From the NCBI RefSeq assembly GCF_000235885.1, contig NZ_JH379436.1:1-64000 (forward strand): a DNA stretch of 64,000 nucleotides. Reading direction: 5' to 3'. Of the stretch, positions 51,686-61,825 are shown piece after piece. Position 1 is the first letter of the stretch. Every line of letters begins with the position of its first letter. The stretch comes from Leyella stercorea DSM 18206 (lineage in GTDB: Bacteria; Bacteroidota; Bacteroidia; Bacteroidales; Bacteroidaceae). The notes below the pieces were generated by a model, which did no database searches, was not told where the DNA came from, and saw only the letters and a program-made list of their open reading frames with translations. The position numbers were made by a program, and so were the translations under genes.

Positions 51686-54241
51686 TTAGTCAAGCCACTT
51701 AACATAGCAGAAGTCCTCACGATGAACAAGGTTCTCGTTCTTCGGGTACATACGTACGCAGCTCTTGAATGCACCAGCTACGTCAGGCTCAAATGTAGCC
51801 TCGAATGTGTAGTTGTTGCCATCACGGCCTACCATCTTGAATTCGCGCTTGCTGAAGATGTGGTCCTCTCCGTTCTTGTCTGTCTTGATAGAAACAAGCT
51901 CAAGACCAACAGCATCGTTCAAACCCTGCTCGTCGATAACGTAGCGAAGAGTGTACTTCTTGCCAGTCTCGGCAGCATAGAGCATAGAATCATCCTTGCT
52001 TACTATGCGAATAGAGTCCCAACGCTCTGCAACTGTCTCCTTCCAAGTAGCGAGCTCTTTGGCAAGGCGATTATTGTCGGCAGCGAGCTTTTTGAAGTTT
52101 GCAGCCTCCTTGTTGTAGAACTTTTCATAGTAGTCGTCAAGCTGACGCTTCATTGTATAGTGAGGAGCGATAGTTGCGATAGAGTTCTTGATTGTCTTTA
52201 TCCAACCCTCGCTGAAGCCCTGCTCGTTGCGGTTGTAGTAGAGCGGCAGAATCTCATTCTCAAGCAGTGAGTAGATGGTAGCTGCGTCGAGCTGATCCTG
52301 ATAACCCTGATTCTGGTATGTACGCTCCTGCTTGAGAGCCCAACCTGCACCCTCGCGATAGCCTTCAACCCACCAGCCGTCGAGAACTGAGAGGTTTACA
52401 ACACCGTTCATCTCAGCCTTCTCGCCAGATGTACCAGAAGCCTCGAGCGGACGTGTCGGAGTGTTCATCCAGATATCAACGCCTGATACGAGGCGACGAG
52501 CGAGTTGCATGTCGTAGTCTTCGAGGAAGATGATCTTACCGAGGAACTCAGGACGCTGGCTGATCTCGAAGATCTTCTTAATCAAGCCCTGGCCAGCACC
52601 GTCAGCCGGGTGTGCCTTACCTGAGAAGATGAACTTAACCGGACGCTCCGGGTTGTTCACGATCTTAGAAAGACGTTCCAAATCGGTGAAGAGGAGGTGA
52701 GCACGCTTGTATGTAGCAAAGCGACGGCAGAAGCCGATGTAAAGAGCGTTCGGTGTGATACTGTCAAGAAGGGCAACAACACGTGAAGGATCGCCCTGGT
52801 TCTTCAACCATGTAGCAGCGAACTTCTCGCGGATATAGTTGACGAGCTTCTTCTTGAGTGCCATACGTGTCTCCCAGATTTCTGCGTCAGGCACATTGTA
52901 GATAGCGTGCCACAGGCTTTCGTTGCTCTGGTCGTAAATGTAGTTCTTGTCGAAATACTTAGCGTATACTTTGCGCCACTCTGTAGCTGTCCATGTCGGG
53001 AAGTGAACACCATTTGTTACGTAGCCTACGTGGCTCTCCTCCGGATAGTAACCCTTCCAGATTGGAGCGAACATGCGTTGGCTTACCCAACCGTGAAGTT
53101 TACTTACGCCGTTAACCTCTTGGCAGGTGTTACAAGCGAATACAGACATACAGAAGCGCTCTGAGTGATCCTCAGGATTGTTGCGACCCATGCCGATGAA
53201 CTCGTCCCATGTGATGCCGAGCATCTGAGGATAACCGCCCATATACTTGCCGAAGAGTGATTCGTCGAAGTAGTCGTGACCGGCCGGTACTGGAGTATGA
53301 ACAGTATAGAGTGAAGAAGCACGAACGAGTTCAAGAGCCTCGTTGAACGACAGACCTTCCTTGATGTAGTCAATAAGACGCTGGAGGTTGCAGAGTGCTG
53401 CGTGACCCTCGTTGCAATGATAGATATCTTTCTTAATACCGAGCTTCTTGAGTGTGAGGATACCACCGATGCCGAGGAGAATCTCCTGCTTCAGGCGGTT
53501 TTCGTTATCACCACCATATAGAGCGTGTGTGATAGGGCGGTCGAACTCTGAGTTCAAATCGTTATCTGTATCGAGTAAGTAGAGCTTGATGCGACCTACG
53601 TTCATTACCCATACATATGCATGTACCTGATAGTTCATGTAGGGAACATCAACAACCATAGGCTGACCATCCTCGTCGAGCACACGCTCTACTGGGAGTG
53701 AGTTGAAGTTCTGTGCATCGTACTTTGCAATCTGCTGACCATCCATTGAGAGGGTCTGCTTGAAGTAGCCATAACGATAAAGAAAGCCGACACCACACAT
53801 ATTTACGTTAGAGTCAGAAGCCTCCTTCATATAGTCACCTGCGAGCATACCAAGACCACCAGAGTAAATCTTTACAACCTGATTGATACCATACTCCATA
53901 CAGAAATAAGCCACAGAAGGACGTGTTGCGTCTGGCTTCACATCCATATACTCGCGGAACTTCTTGTATACCTGTTTTACCGATTCCATGATTGCCTTAT
54001 CCTTCACGATAGCCTCCTTGCGCTCATAGCTAAGGCGGTCGAGAAGCATTACAGGGTTGTGTCCAACCTCTTCATAGAGATCGCTGTCAAGGCTTTTCCA
54101 CATGTTGCGAGCCTCGTAGTTCCACGCCCACCACATGTTGTGTGCGAGTTCATCAAGACACTTCAACTCTGAAGGAAGTGTAGACTTGATGGTTACCTCC
54201 TTCCACTGAGGAGTATTAGCATAGTCTGCTTTGATTTTCAT
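51686..54241 (-). CDS. glgP: alpha-glucan (glycogen) phosphorylase, GT35
   Basis: The 851-residue enzyme releases glucose-1-phosphate from glycogen or maltodextrins. It belongs to the short bacterial alpha-glucan phosphorylase branch: [21 protein letters not shown] at the N-terminus, [27 protein letters not shown] near 110, [15 protein letters not shown]-type region near 545, and the pyridoxal-phosphate Lys region [25 protein letters not shown] near 605-630. It lies 46 bp downstream of glycogen synthase on the same strand, forming a storage/use pair. Confidence 0.95.
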   Translation of the reverse strand: MKIKADYANTPQWKEVTIKSTLPSELKCLDELAHNMWWAWNYEARNMWKSLDSDLYEEVGHNPVMLLDRLSYERKEAIVKDKAIMESVKQVYKKFREYMDVKPDATRPSVAYFCMEYGINQVVKIYSGGLGMLAGDYMKEASDSNVNMCGVGFLYRYGYFKQTLSMDGQQIAKYDAQNFNSLPVERVLDEDGQPMVVDVPYMNYQVHAYVWVMNVGRIKLYLLDTDNDLNSEFDRPITHALYGGDNENRLKQEILLGIGGILTLKKLGIKKDIYHCNEGHAALCNLQRLIDYIKEGLSFNEALELVRASSLYTVHTPVPAGHDYFDESLFGKYMGGYPQMLGITWDEFIGMGRNNPEDHSERFCMSVFACNTCQEVNGVSKLHGWVSQRMFAPIWKGYYPEESHVGYVTNGVHFPTWTATEWRKVYAKYFDKNYIYDQSNESLWHAIYNVPDAEIWETRMALKKKLVNYIREKFAATWLKNQGDPSRVVALLDSITPNALYIGFCRRFATYKRAHLLFTDLERLSKIVNNPERPVKFIFSGKAHPADGAGQGLIKKIFEISQRPEFLGKIIFLEDYDMQLARRLVSGVDIWMNTPTRPLEASGTSGEKAEMNGVVNLSVLDGWWVEGYREGAGWALKQERTYQNQGYQDQLDAATIYSLLENEILPLYYNRNEQGFSEGWIKTIKNSIATIAPHYTMKRQLDDYYEKFYNKEAANFKKLAADNNRLAKELATWKETVAERWDSIRIVSKDDSMLYAAETGKKYTLRYVIDEQGLNDAVGLELVSIKTDKNGEDHIFSKREFKMVGRDGNNYTFEATFEPDVAGAFKSCVRMYPKNENLVHREDFCYVKWLD

Positions 54242-54287
54242 AAGTTATTAATTATTATTTATTTAGTTGTTTTTCTCTTCTTTTTTG

Positions 54288-55979
54288 TTATTTACTCACT
54301 TTAGAGCATCTTGCCTCTGCGTTGCGAAGCGCGATATCGTAAGCCTCATAATAATAGGTAATGAACTTACTCCACAATGCATGTTCTGCCAGAGCACGTG
54401 CTTTGTTGCGTATGCGTCCCTGCTTTTGCTTTGTTGCATTGGTGAACTTTTCTACTGCAGCTTTAATGCTGTCCGCTACCTCATTGTAGTTGTAATCTGT
54501 GCGGTGGATAACCTCCACACCATCCTCGATGGTACTTTCCTTGCCAACAACAGTGTTAGCCCAAAGTCCAAAACCTGCAAGATCAGTTGTGATACACGGC
54601 ACCTTGAACGCTGTTGCTTCAAGAGGAGTGTATCCCCATGGCTCATAATAAGAAGGATAAACACAGAGGTCGTTGCCCAGGATGGTATCATAATAAGAAA
54701 GGTTCACAATGCCGTCCTCGCCTGTGAGATAGCACGGAATGAACACCAGCTTTACGCGTTCGCCCTTGGCGTTGTGCATGCCGAGCCAGTTCATCATGCC
54801 CAATGCACGGTCATTCTGTTGCTCGTTCAGCCAATGAGTGATGACTGGGGTAGGGAGCGGAGTGTCGAATTTCTCACCTTCCTCCATAGCAGCCAAACGC
54901 TCTGCCAAGTCTTCGCGTGCACAATTCACCCATGCTGGCACTTCGATGAAGGCAACTATGTCCTTCTTAAGGTTCTCTGCATTGGTGCGCAGACGATTCA
55001 TAGCATCGATGAAGACATCAATACCCTTGTTGCGCCATTCGTAGCGTCCGCTTGTAGAGATGATGATTGCGTCGTCTTCAATCTCGTCGCCAGAGAGAGC
55101 ACGTGCTATGTCGAGCAGACGCTTGCGGGCTGTGGCACGCTTCTTGTCGAAAGTCTTGCCCTGTGGCACAAAGTCATCTTCGAAGCCGTTTGGCAGCACT
55201 ACGTCTACTGGTTTGTCCATAAGTTCCTTGCACTCTGTGGCTGTGATATCGCTCACAGTTGTGAAGCAATCTACATGCAATGCAGTCTGTTTCTCTATCG
55301 AGTGTTTGCTCTCCATATTGAGCTCGGCTGCCATTTGATCACCATTATAAGCTTCCAAGTATTCATAGAGAGGCTTGTTGTTGCCTGCAATGCTGCGTCC
55401 GATACTTGTTGCATGTGTTGTAAAAATCGTTGCTATCTGTGGCAGATGGTCGTTGATATAGAGTGCACCGAGACCTGTCATCCATTCATTGGCATGGTAA
55501 ATTACCTTTGCAGACTTTTTATTGCCTCTTATCTCGCTATTATAGAAACTCTCTACAACAAGTGCTGCTGCGTATGAGAACATAGAAGCTTCGTCGTAAT
55601 CGCCGTATGCATGAAGACTATCAACATGGTATTTCTCCCAAAGTTGACCATAAATCATATCCTTTTCTGCGAAATAAGAGTTGAAGTCAACAAGAATAGC
55701 TACTGGAGCGCCTGGTACGTTCCATCTACCAACCTTTACTTTTAAACCTTCTGCTTCAGTTTTCTTTCTCCATGTAGCGAAGAGTTTGTTGTCTTCTGTG
55801 AAGTATGGGTTGTTTTTTTCTCCCCAACAGTCAGGACCTATGAAAATAAGTTTGTCACCAAGCTGCTCTACAAGCGTCTTGGCTCTCGTAGAAAGTACTG
55901 TGTATATACCTCCTACTTTATTGCAAACTTCCCAACTTGATTCAAAAATATAGTCTGGAAATAAAATGTCTCTTTTCAT
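54288..55979 (-). CDS. glycogen synthase, eukaryotic-like GT3 type
   Basis: A 563-residue glycosyltransferase. The N-terminus ESSWEVCNKVGGIYTVLSTRA is the GT3 (fungal/animal-type) signature, distinct from the bacterial GT5 KTGGLADV form. Further landmarks are HANEWMTGLGALYI, IFTTHATSIGRSIAG and the C-terminal YPSYYEPWGYTPLEATAFKVPCITTDLAGFG. It would extend glycogen from UDP-glucose; that donor is known for GT3 enzymes and not shown here. GalE, encoded at 61823, also uses the UDP-sugar pool. It is upstream of glgP in the same unit. Confidence 0.93.
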   Translation of the reverse strand: MKRDILFPDYIFESSWEVCNKVGGIYTVLSTRAKTLVEQLGDKLIFIGPDCWGEKNNPYFTEDNKLFATWRKKTEAEGLKVKVGRWNVPGAPVAILVDFNSYFAEKDMIYGQLWEKYHVDSLHAYGDYDEASMFSYAAALVVESFYNSEIRGNKKSAKVIYHANEWMTGLGALYINDHLPQIATIFTTHATSIGRSIAGNNKPLYEYLEAYNGDQMAAELNMESKHSIEKQTALHVDCFTTVSDITATECKELMDKPVDVVLPNGFEDDFVPQGKTFDKKRATARKRLLDIARALSGDEIEDDAIIISTSGRYEWRNKGIDVFIDAMNRLRTNAENLKKDIVAFIEVPAWVNCAREDLAERLAAMEEGEKFDTPLPTPVITHWLNEQQNDRALGMMNWLGMHNAKGERVKLVFIPCYLTGEDGIVNLSYYDTILGNDLCVYPSYYEPWGYTPLEATAFKVPCITTDLAGFGLWANTVVGKESTIEDGVEVIHRTDYNYNEVADSIKAAVEKFTNATKQKQGRIRNKARALAEHALWSKFITYYYEAYDIALRNAEARCSKVSK

Positions 55980-56158
55980 AAAAAGTTTAATGTTGCGTGC
56001 AAAAATAACATTTAAAAGGTAAATAAACGATTATTGACACATTTTTTTTTCGTAAAATAGCCTTATTCTTGATATAAATTCCCTATTTTTGCATGGACAT
56101 TACAGCATAACAAGTTGTCATACAAAGAACATAATGATATAACCAATACTTAAATAAT

Positions 56159-56581
56159 ATGAAAAAGGTACCCTTTCTTCTCTTCTTCTTTCTTGTATCT
56201 CTAAAAATAATGTCACAAACAGACAAAGTGTTCAATGCTCGTATCTGTAATGACGAATATCAAGTCTACATGCATATAAATCTCTATCAAAATAACATTG
56301 TTGTACCTGGTCAAGAACTTTTTGGTGAGACACCAGGCTACTTTGGTGCTATGCGCGATCCACGCAAATGGTTAATTACTTCTGCAAAGATAGAAGATAA
56401 ACATACTGCTACGCTTGAGATAACAAACGACTATGGTTCTGAAGATTTGACTGCCACACTTATATTTAACCCCAAAGACGGTTCTTATGTACTAAAGCAA
56501 AAGAGTGGTAGTCGCATGAAAATTGTCGTCAATCGTAAATGGTTAAAGTTGCCAGTAGAACTAAAATTTGTTGTTGAATAG
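56159..56581 (+). CDS. secreted hypothetical protein
   Basis: The 140-residue product has a signal peptide (MKKVPFLLFFFLVSLKIMSQ) that probably ends at about residue 20. The mature part has short beta strands (YQVYMHINLYQNNIVVPGQELFG; SGSRMKIVVNRKWLKLPVELKFVV) and no motif I recognise. A -7 box TATTTTTG (56084-56091) lies upstream, and a strong bidirectional terminator follows at 56584. Confidence 0.7.
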   Translation: MKKVPFLLFFFLVSLKIMSQTDKVFNARICNDEYQVYMHINLYQNNIVVPGQELFGETPGYFGAMRDPRKWLITSAKIEDKHTATLEITNDYGSEDLTATLIFNPKDGSYVLKQKSGSRMKIVVNRKWLKLPVELKFVVE

Positions 56582-56583
56582 AA

Positions 56584-56624
56584 ACGTCCGGTTTGTAATT
56601 GGGAGAATATTACAAACCGGACGT
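56584..56624. terminator. bidirectional terminator
   Basis: Perfect 16-bp arms 56584-56599 and 56609-56624 with a 9-nt loop, between a convergent secreted-protein gene and the DUF1846 gene. T-tracts are weak on both sides. Confidence 0.8.
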
Positions 56625-56646
56625 AGTTGTATATAAATCTAAATAT

Positions 56647-58119
56647 CTATTGAACCTGCTTCTTTTGCACAGGTTCACATGTAAGTCCAATGCCCAATTT
56701 CTTGAAAATCTTTCTGTCCACTTCGCTAAGCATAACCGTGCAATGAACCTGACAGCCACGCAGCTTAGGCAATTGTTCCAATGCCTTGCGACAGTTCTCG
56801 TCGTTCTCAGAGAGTACAGAGAGCGCCACGAGCACCTCATCGGTATGCAGACGCGGGTTGTGACCGCCAAGATAATTGGTCTTGGTGTACTGTATCGGTT
56901 CGATCATCGACTGCGGAATGAGCTTTGTTGTGTGGTCGATTCCGGCAAGATGCTTCGTCACGTTAAGCAGAAGAGCGGCGCTACAGCCCAACAGCGGGCT
57001 TGAATTGCCAGTGATGATTGTGCCGTCCTCAAGTTCGATAGCTGACGATGTGTGTCCTGTACGCTTCAGGCACTCGCGTGCTGCAACGGTGGTGCGACGG
57101 AAGTCGGTTGTTATCTTCGCCTGGTTGAACAGCATCTGTATCTTGCTGATTTCTCCTTCGTTGCATGCGCCGAGAGCCAGCTTATTTGTAGCCTCATAGT
57201 AACGGCGAATAATCTCGTTCTTCGATGCCTCGCAGCAAACCTTGTCGTCGCTGATGCAGAAGCCTACCATGTTCACGCCCATGTCTGTCGGCGACTTGTA
57301 TGGATTCTCGCCGTAGATGCCTTCGAAGAGAGCGTTCAATACGGGGAAAATCTCGATGTCGCGGTTATAGTTCACCGCAATCTTGTTGTAAGCCTCAAGA
57401 TGGAATGGGTCAATCATGTTGACGTCGTTAAGGTCTGCCGTTGCTGCCTCGTATGCGATGTTCACCGGATGCTTCAATGGAAGGTTCCAAACCGGGAATG
57501 TCTCAAACTTTGCATAGCCCGCTCTTACGCCGTGCTTGTTCTCGTTATAGAGCTGGCTAAGACATACAGCCATCTTGCCGCTGCCCGGGCCCGGTGCGGT
57601 CACGATAACCAGCGGACGCTCGGTCTTTACGTAGTCGTTCTTTCCGAAGCCGTTGTCTGAAGCGATGAGCTTGACGTCATGCGGGTAGCCCTCAATAAGG
57701 TAGTGGCAGTAGGTCTTGATGTTGCTGCGCTCAAGACGCTGCTTGAAGGCGATTGCGGCGGGCTGTCCGTTGTAATGAGTGATGACAACCGAACCGACCA
57801 TAAAGCCACGGTTCTGGAACTCGCTGCGCAAACGTAGCACATCCTCGTCGTAGGTGATGCCAAGGTCGGCGCGCTTCTTGTTCTTCTCAATGTCGGCAGC
57901 ACTAATGACAATCACTATCTCTATGCTGTCACTTATCTTCTGAAACATGCGCAACTTGCTGTCGGGCTGAAAACCCGGCAGCACGCGGCTTGCATGATGG
58001 TCGTCGAAAAGTTTGCCACCAAGTTCGAGGTACAATTTTCCATCAAACTGCGAAATTCTCTCCTTGATGTGCTCCGACTGAATGTTCTGATACTTCTCGT
58101 TATCAAATCCGATGTTCAT
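56647..58119 (-). CDS. DUF1846 domain protein
   Basis: A 490-residue cytosolic protein of the DUF1846 family, recognised from MNIGFDNEKYQNIQSEHIKERI, FDGKLYLELGGKLFDDHHASRVLPGF, and VTAPGPGSGKMAVCLSQLYNE (a P-loop-like GPGSGKM near 173). It also shows DMGVNMVGFCISDD. No activity is established that I know of. It is the last gene of the dTDP-rhamnose operon, only 6 bp after rfbB, so expression is coupled. Confidence 0.88.
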   Translation of the reverse strand: MNIGFDNEKYQNIQSEHIKERISQFDGKLYLELGGKLFDDHHASRVLPGFQPDSKLRMFQKISDSIEIVIVISAADIEKNKKRADLGITYDEDVLRLRSEFQNRGFMVGSVVITHYNGQPAAIAFKQRLERSNIKTYCHYLIEGYPHDVKLIASDNGFGKNDYVKTERPLVIVTAPGPGSGKMAVCLSQLYNENKHGVRAGYAKFETFPVWNLPLKHPVNIAYEAATADLNDVNMIDPFHLEAYNKIAVNYNRDIEIFPVLNALFEGIYGENPYKSPTDMGVNMVGFCISDDKVCCEASKNEIIRRYYEATNKLALGACNEGEISKIQMLFNQAKITTDFRRTTVAARECLKRTGHTSSAIELEDGTIITGNSSPLLGCSAALLLNVTKHLAGIDHTTKLIPQSMIEPIQYTKTNYLGGHNPRLHTDEVLVALSVLSENDENCRKALEQLPKLRGCQVHCTVMLSEVDRKIFKKLGIGLTCEPVQKKQVQ

Positions 58120-58125
58120 AATTGC

Positions 58126-59256
58126 TTATCTATTCTTATACATTGACTCGTAATAGTTCTGATAATCGCCAGACGTCACGTTGTCCATCCACTCCTGATT
58201 GTCAAGATACCAGCGCACGGTCTTCTCAATGCCTTCCTCAAACTGCAAGCTCGGCTCCCAACCGAGTTCCTTCTGCAATTTGCGAGAGTCGATAGCGTAG
58301 CGCATATCGTGACCCATACGGTCGGTAACATGAGTGATAAGGTTGAGGTCTTCACCTTCCTTACGACCGAGCAGACGGTCGACGGTGTTGATGAGGACGT
58401 GGATGATGTCGATGTTCTTCCACTCGTTGAAACCGCCGATATTATATGTGTCAGCCACCTTGCCCTTATGGAAGATAAGGTCGATAGCGCGAGCGTGGTC
58501 TTCTACGTACAACCAGTCGCGTACGTTCAGACCCTCGCCGTATACCGGCAGCGGCTTGCGATGACGGATGTTGTTGATGAAGAGCGGGATGAGCTTCTCC
58601 GGGAACTGGTACGGGCCATAGTTGTTGGAGCAGTTGGTCACGATAGTCGGCATTCCGTATGTGTCGTGGAAAGCGCGTACAAAGTGGTCGCTGCTTGCCT
58701 TTGCGGCAGAGTAGGGCGAGTGGGGGTTATACTTGGTCGTCTCAAGGAAGAACTCTGTGCCGTAAGCATGGTGGTGAGCAGAAGATGCTTTTGTTGTGAA
58801 CGGCGACTCAATACCTTCCGGGTTTGTAAGTTCGAGCGCACCATAAACCTCATCTGTAGAGATGTGATAGAAGCGCTTGCCTTCGTACTTCTCAGGAAGG
58901 CTCTCCCAATATATCTTCGCAGCCTGAAGCAACGACAATGTGCCCATCACGTTAGTGCGTGCGAAGGTGAACGGATCCTTGATAGAGCGGTCTACGTGGC
59001 TTTCAGCAGCAAGGTGGATAATACCATCTACCTTGTGCTTCTTCATGAGTTCGAGAACCATCTCGAAGTCGCAGATGTCGCCCTTAACGAATGTGTAATT
59101 CTCCTTGTCCTCGATATCCTTCAGGTTGGCAAGATTGCCAGCATATGTAAGTTTGTCAAGGTTTATTATGTTATACTCTGGATACTTGTTGACAAAAAGT
59201 CGAACAACATGTGAACCGATAAACCCGGCACCACCAGTGATAATTATATTCTTCAT
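58126..59256 (-). CDS. rfbB: dTDP-glucose 4,6-dehydratase
   Basis: The 376-residue short-chain dehydrogenase converts dTDP-glucose to dTDP-4-keto-6-deoxyglucose. NAD site GGAGFIGSHVVRLF at the N-terminus, HLAAESHVDRSI near 82, HISTDEVYGAL near 131 (Thr/Asp/Glu catalytic set), and YSAAKASSDHFVRAF (YxxxK) near 183. The segment around 150-175 (TKASSAHHHAYGTEFFLETTKY) makes it slightly longer than usual. It is third in the rfbC-rfbD-rfbB-DUF1846 operon. Confidence 0.96.
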   Translation of the reverse strand: MKNIIITGGAGFIGSHVVRLFVNKYPEYNIINLDKLTYAGNLANLKDIEDKENYTFVKGDICDFEMVLELMKKHKVDGIIHLAAESHVDRSIKDPFTFARTNVMGTLSLLQAAKIYWESLPEKYEGKRFYHISTDEVYGALELTNPEGIESPFTTKASSAHHHAYGTEFFLETTKYNPHSPYSAAKASSDHFVRAFHDTYGMPTIVTNCSNNYGPYQFPEKLIPLFINNIRHRKPLPVYGEGLNVRDWLYVEDHARAIDLIFHKGKVADTYNIGGFNEWKNIDIIHVLINTVDRLLGRKEGEDLNLITHVTDRMGHDMRYAIDSRKLQKELGWEPSLQFEEGIEKTVRWYLDNQEWMDNVTSGDYQNYYESMYKNR

Positions 59257-59284
59257 AATATATAATAATTTATTAGTGTAATAT

Positions 59285-60163
59285 TTAGTTGTTATTAACC
59301 TCTGCGAGTTGCTTGATGCAAACTTTCAGCGAGTCTGTCCAATATGGAACTTTTACGCCAAATGTATTTTTTAGTTTCGACTTGTCGAGCACAGAGAAGT
59401 GCGGACGCTTTACCAGACTCGGGAACTCCTCGCTGTAGCAAGGCTGGATGTCGCAAGTGTTGCCAGAAAGTTCGCATATAACCTTCGCAAAGTCGAACCA
59501 TGAGCATACACCTTCGTTAGAGAAGTGGTAGATGCCTGTCTTGTCAAGTTGTTCTGTTTCGATTATATGTGAGATGATGTCGGCAAGGTCTCCCGCAAAT
59601 GTCGGAGTACCTACCTGGTCGAACACGACCTTAAGAGAGTCCTTTGTAGAAGTGAGCATTTGCATCGTCTTCACGAAGTTCTTGCCCCACTGCGAGTAGA
59701 GCCACGCAGTGCGTATAATGATATGTTTGCATCCGGTTGCTGCAATTGCCTTCTCGCCTGCGAGTTTTGTCTTGCCATAGATGCCGAGCGGGTTTGTCTC
59801 CCAATCCTCACGGCACGGCACGTTGCGGTCGCCCTGAAATACATAGTCGGTGCTCACGTGTATCAGCGTACCGTCTACTTCCTTCATAGCAGTGGCAAGA
59901 TTGCCCGCAGCCGTATTGTTAAGCAGATTGGCAAAGTCGTAGTCGCTTTCGGCTTTGTCTACGTTGGTGTAGGCTGCACAGTTGACAATAATGCTTACGC
60001 TGCGTTCCTTTACCATCGCGCGGATGGCGTCAAGATTGGTGATGTCGAGTTGCTCGTAGCCATCTGCTACATCTGTGAAGACATAGTGATGATTGCTACC
60101 AAGTGCCACACGCTGCATTTCGTGTCCAAGTTGTCCGTTGGCACCAGTTACTAATATGTTCAT
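59285..60163 (-). CDS. rfbD: dTDP-4-dehydrorhamnose reductase
   Basis: The 292-residue enzyme makes dTDP-L-rhamnose with NAD(P)H. N-terminal ILVTGANGQLGHEM, VNCAAYTNVDKAESDYDFANLLN, STDYVFQGDRNVPCREDWETNPLGIYGKTKLAGEKAI (YxxxK), and IIRTAWLYSQWGKNFVKTM are the family signatures. It is the second gene of the operon, 12 bp after rfbC. Confidence 0.96.
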   Translation of the reverse strand: MNILVTGANGQLGHEMQRVALGSNHHYVFTDVADGYEQLDITNLDAIRAMVKERSVSIIVNCAAYTNVDKAESDYDFANLLNNTAAGNLATAMKEVDGTLIHVSTDYVFQGDRNVPCREDWETNPLGIYGKTKLAGEKAIAATGCKHIIIRTAWLYSQWGKNFVKTMQMLTSTKDSLKVVFDQVGTPTFAGDLADIISHIIETEQLDKTGIYHFSNEGVCSWFDFAKVICELSGNTCDIQPCYSEEFPSLVKRPHFSVLDKSKLKNTFGVKVPYWTDSLKVCIKQLAEVNNN

Positions 60164-60175
60164 ACTTTTGGATGT

Positions 60176-60730
60176 TTAAAAAGTAAATGGAGAATCGAAA
60201 TCTTTTAATAGCGCATGCTTTGTGTCCTTCTCGCTTAAGATAGCTTTGTCGGTAGGTATTCGCCAATCGATACCCAACGATTTGTCGAGAATAGATATGC
60301 CACCATCGGTCTCTGGATGGTAGAAATTATCGCATTTGTATTGGAATACAGCAGTCTCACTCAATACTGCGAAGCCGTGCGCAAAACCTTTGGGTATAAA
60401 GAACTGACGATGGTTGTCTTCTGTCAGTTCTACAGCCACATGTTTACCATATGTCGGCGAACCTTTTCTAATGTCTACAGCAACATCAAGAACAGCACCT
60501 TTAACGCATCTTACGAGTTTGCTCTGTGTGTAAGGCGGACGTTGGAAGTGAAGACCACGCATTACGCCATATGACGACATACTTTCGTTGTCCTGACAGA
60601 ACTCTATGTGTCCTATCTTCTCGTCAAATTCTCGCTGTGAAAAACTCTCAAAGAAATATCCTCGAGCATCTTTGAAAATACGTGGCTCAATAATAACCAC
60701 TCCTTCAATATCGGTTTTAATTACTTCCAT
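60176..60730 (-). CDS. rfbC: dTDP-4-dehydrorhamnose 3,5-epimerase
   Basis: The 184-residue cupin-fold epimerase. Signatures are EPRIFKDARGYFFESFSQREFDEKIG, FCQDNESMSSYGVMRGLHFQRPPYTQSKLVRCVKGAVLDVAVDIRKGSPTYG (catalytic His and Lys), and FIPKGFAHGFAVLSE. The ATG at 60730 is chosen. The longer frame to 60760 reads across a -7 box (CAAAGGTA on the plus strand, 60750-60757) that is the likely operon promoter. The thymidylyltransferase rfbA is not in the window. Confidence 0.95.
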   Translation of the reverse strand: MEVIKTDIEGVVIIEPRIFKDARGYFFESFSQREFDEKIGHIEFCQDNESMSSYGVMRGLHFQRPPYTQSKLVRCVKGAVLDVAVDIRKGSPTYGKHVAVELTEDNHRQFFIPKGFAHGFAVLSETAVFQYKCDNFYHPETDGGISILDKSLGIDWRIPTDKAILSEKDTKHALLKDFDSPFTF

Positions 60731-60749
60731 ATCAGTGTTATTGTTTTTG

Positions 60750-60757
60750 CAAAGGTA
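60750..60757 (-). promoter_or_regulatory. -7 box of the dTDP-rhamnose operon
   Basis: TACCTTTG on the minus strand, 20 bp before the rfbC ATG. No clear -33 TTG. Confidence 0.5.
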
Positions 60758-60919
60758 CATATTTTTTTATTTATGGCGTGGCTTATCATCATAAATTGCT
60801 TACTAAAAAAGGTAAAAGCCTATTAATGTGTGGTAAAGATGCTTGGGAAATTTCTCTATTAGAAATATAAATGGTAATTTCGCTTCAATCTATTCAAGTC
60901 CTGAAAACGAATTTTATTT

Positions 60920-61759
60920 ATGAAAAAGATACTTTTTACTCTGTTTTTAGTGTTTTCGACATTGCACATGTCGGCTTATGATTTCCTTCGCCCCGTGAAA
61001 GATTCTATTCCTAATGGCTATAATTTTTGGGTTTACACCCCTGTCGATTATTTCTATACGCAGGAGCAAACTCCAGTAATCATATTCTTACATGGAGCAA
61101 GTCTCTGTGGTCGTAATCTTGACAGGGTACGTCGTTATGGTCCGCTCGATGCAATAGTGAAAGGTCGCGATATCGATGCGCTTACAATTGTGCCACAAAA
61201 CCCTGGTGGTGCATGGAATCCGAAGAAGGTAATGGACGTGTTCGACTGGGTGAAACGCAACTATCCGTGTGACACAACCCGTGTATATGTACTTGGTATG
61301 AGTCTTGGTGGTTATGGCACAATGGATGTTTGTGGCACTTATCCGGATCGCATTGCTGCCGGAATGGCATTATGTGGTGGCACAACATTAAAAGATGTCA
61401 GCGGATTGGGGGAACTGCCTTTTTGGATAATACACGGTACAGCTGACCGTGCCGTACCCGTGAAGCAATCGAAGGTTGTCGTAGAAAAGCTAAAGAATAG
61501 TGGCAACGACACTCGTTTGCTTTACGATTGGTGGCAGGGAGCAAACCATGGAGCACCTGCACGTCTGTTCTATCTGCGAAAGACTTATGAATGGCTATTC
61601 TCGCATAGTCTGCTTGACAGAGAACGCCCGGTAAATAGAGACATAAGCATTCGTTACGAAGACTTACGAAGAGTGTACAATGACATAAAGCGAGGTGCAA
61701 ATAATCTTGAAGTGATTGATGGACCAAGTGTTATAAAGTCTGATGGTTCAGAGTATTAA
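60920..61759 (+). CDS. secreted alpha/beta-hydrolase (esterase/peptidase-like)
   Basis: The 279-residue protein has a signal peptide (MKKILFTLFLVFSTLHMSA). The catalytic triad is readable: Ser in VLGMSLGGYGTMD near 135, Asp in IIHGTADRAVPV near 175, and His in WWQGANHGAPA near 213. VIIFLHGASLCGRNLD near 55 supplies the oxyanion hole. It resembles phospholipase/carboxylesterase or prolyl-oligopeptidase-like secreted hydrolases of Bacteroidales. A likely role is deacylating a glycan or peptide in the periplasm, but the substrate is unknown. It is single, with a strong terminator. Confidence 0.85.
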   Translation: MKKILFTLFLVFSTLHMSAYDFLRPVKDSIPNGYNFWVYTPVDYFYTQEQTPVIIFLHGASLCGRNLDRVRRYGPLDAIVKGRDIDALTIVPQNPGGAWNPKKVMDVFDWVKRNYPCDTTRVYVLGMSLGGYGTMDVCGTYPDRIAAGMALCGGTTLKDVSGLGELPFWIIHGTADRAVPVKQSKVVVEKLKNSGNDTRLLYDWWQGANHGAPARLFYLRKTYEWLFSHSLLDRERPVNRDISIRYEDLRRVYNDIKRGANNLEVIDGPSVIKSDGSEY

Positions 61760-61781
61760 AGTCGATAGTGATATTAAATAT

Positions 61782-61825
61782 AATAGGAGATTATAGCTGA
61801 TACTATAATCTCCTATTCTTTTTTA
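61782..61825. terminator. terminator between esterase gene and galE
   Basis: 15-bp perfect arms 61782-61796 and 61803-61817 with a 6-nt loop, then CTTTTTT on the plus strand. It overlaps the galE stop region and could serve both convergent genes. Confidence 0.85.

Noticed and set aside
54267-55577. 436-codon plus-strand ORF opposite glycogen synthase
   Set aside because: Cys- and Val-rich product with no family features, fully antisense to a clear GT3 gene; a by-product of codon bias on the other strand.
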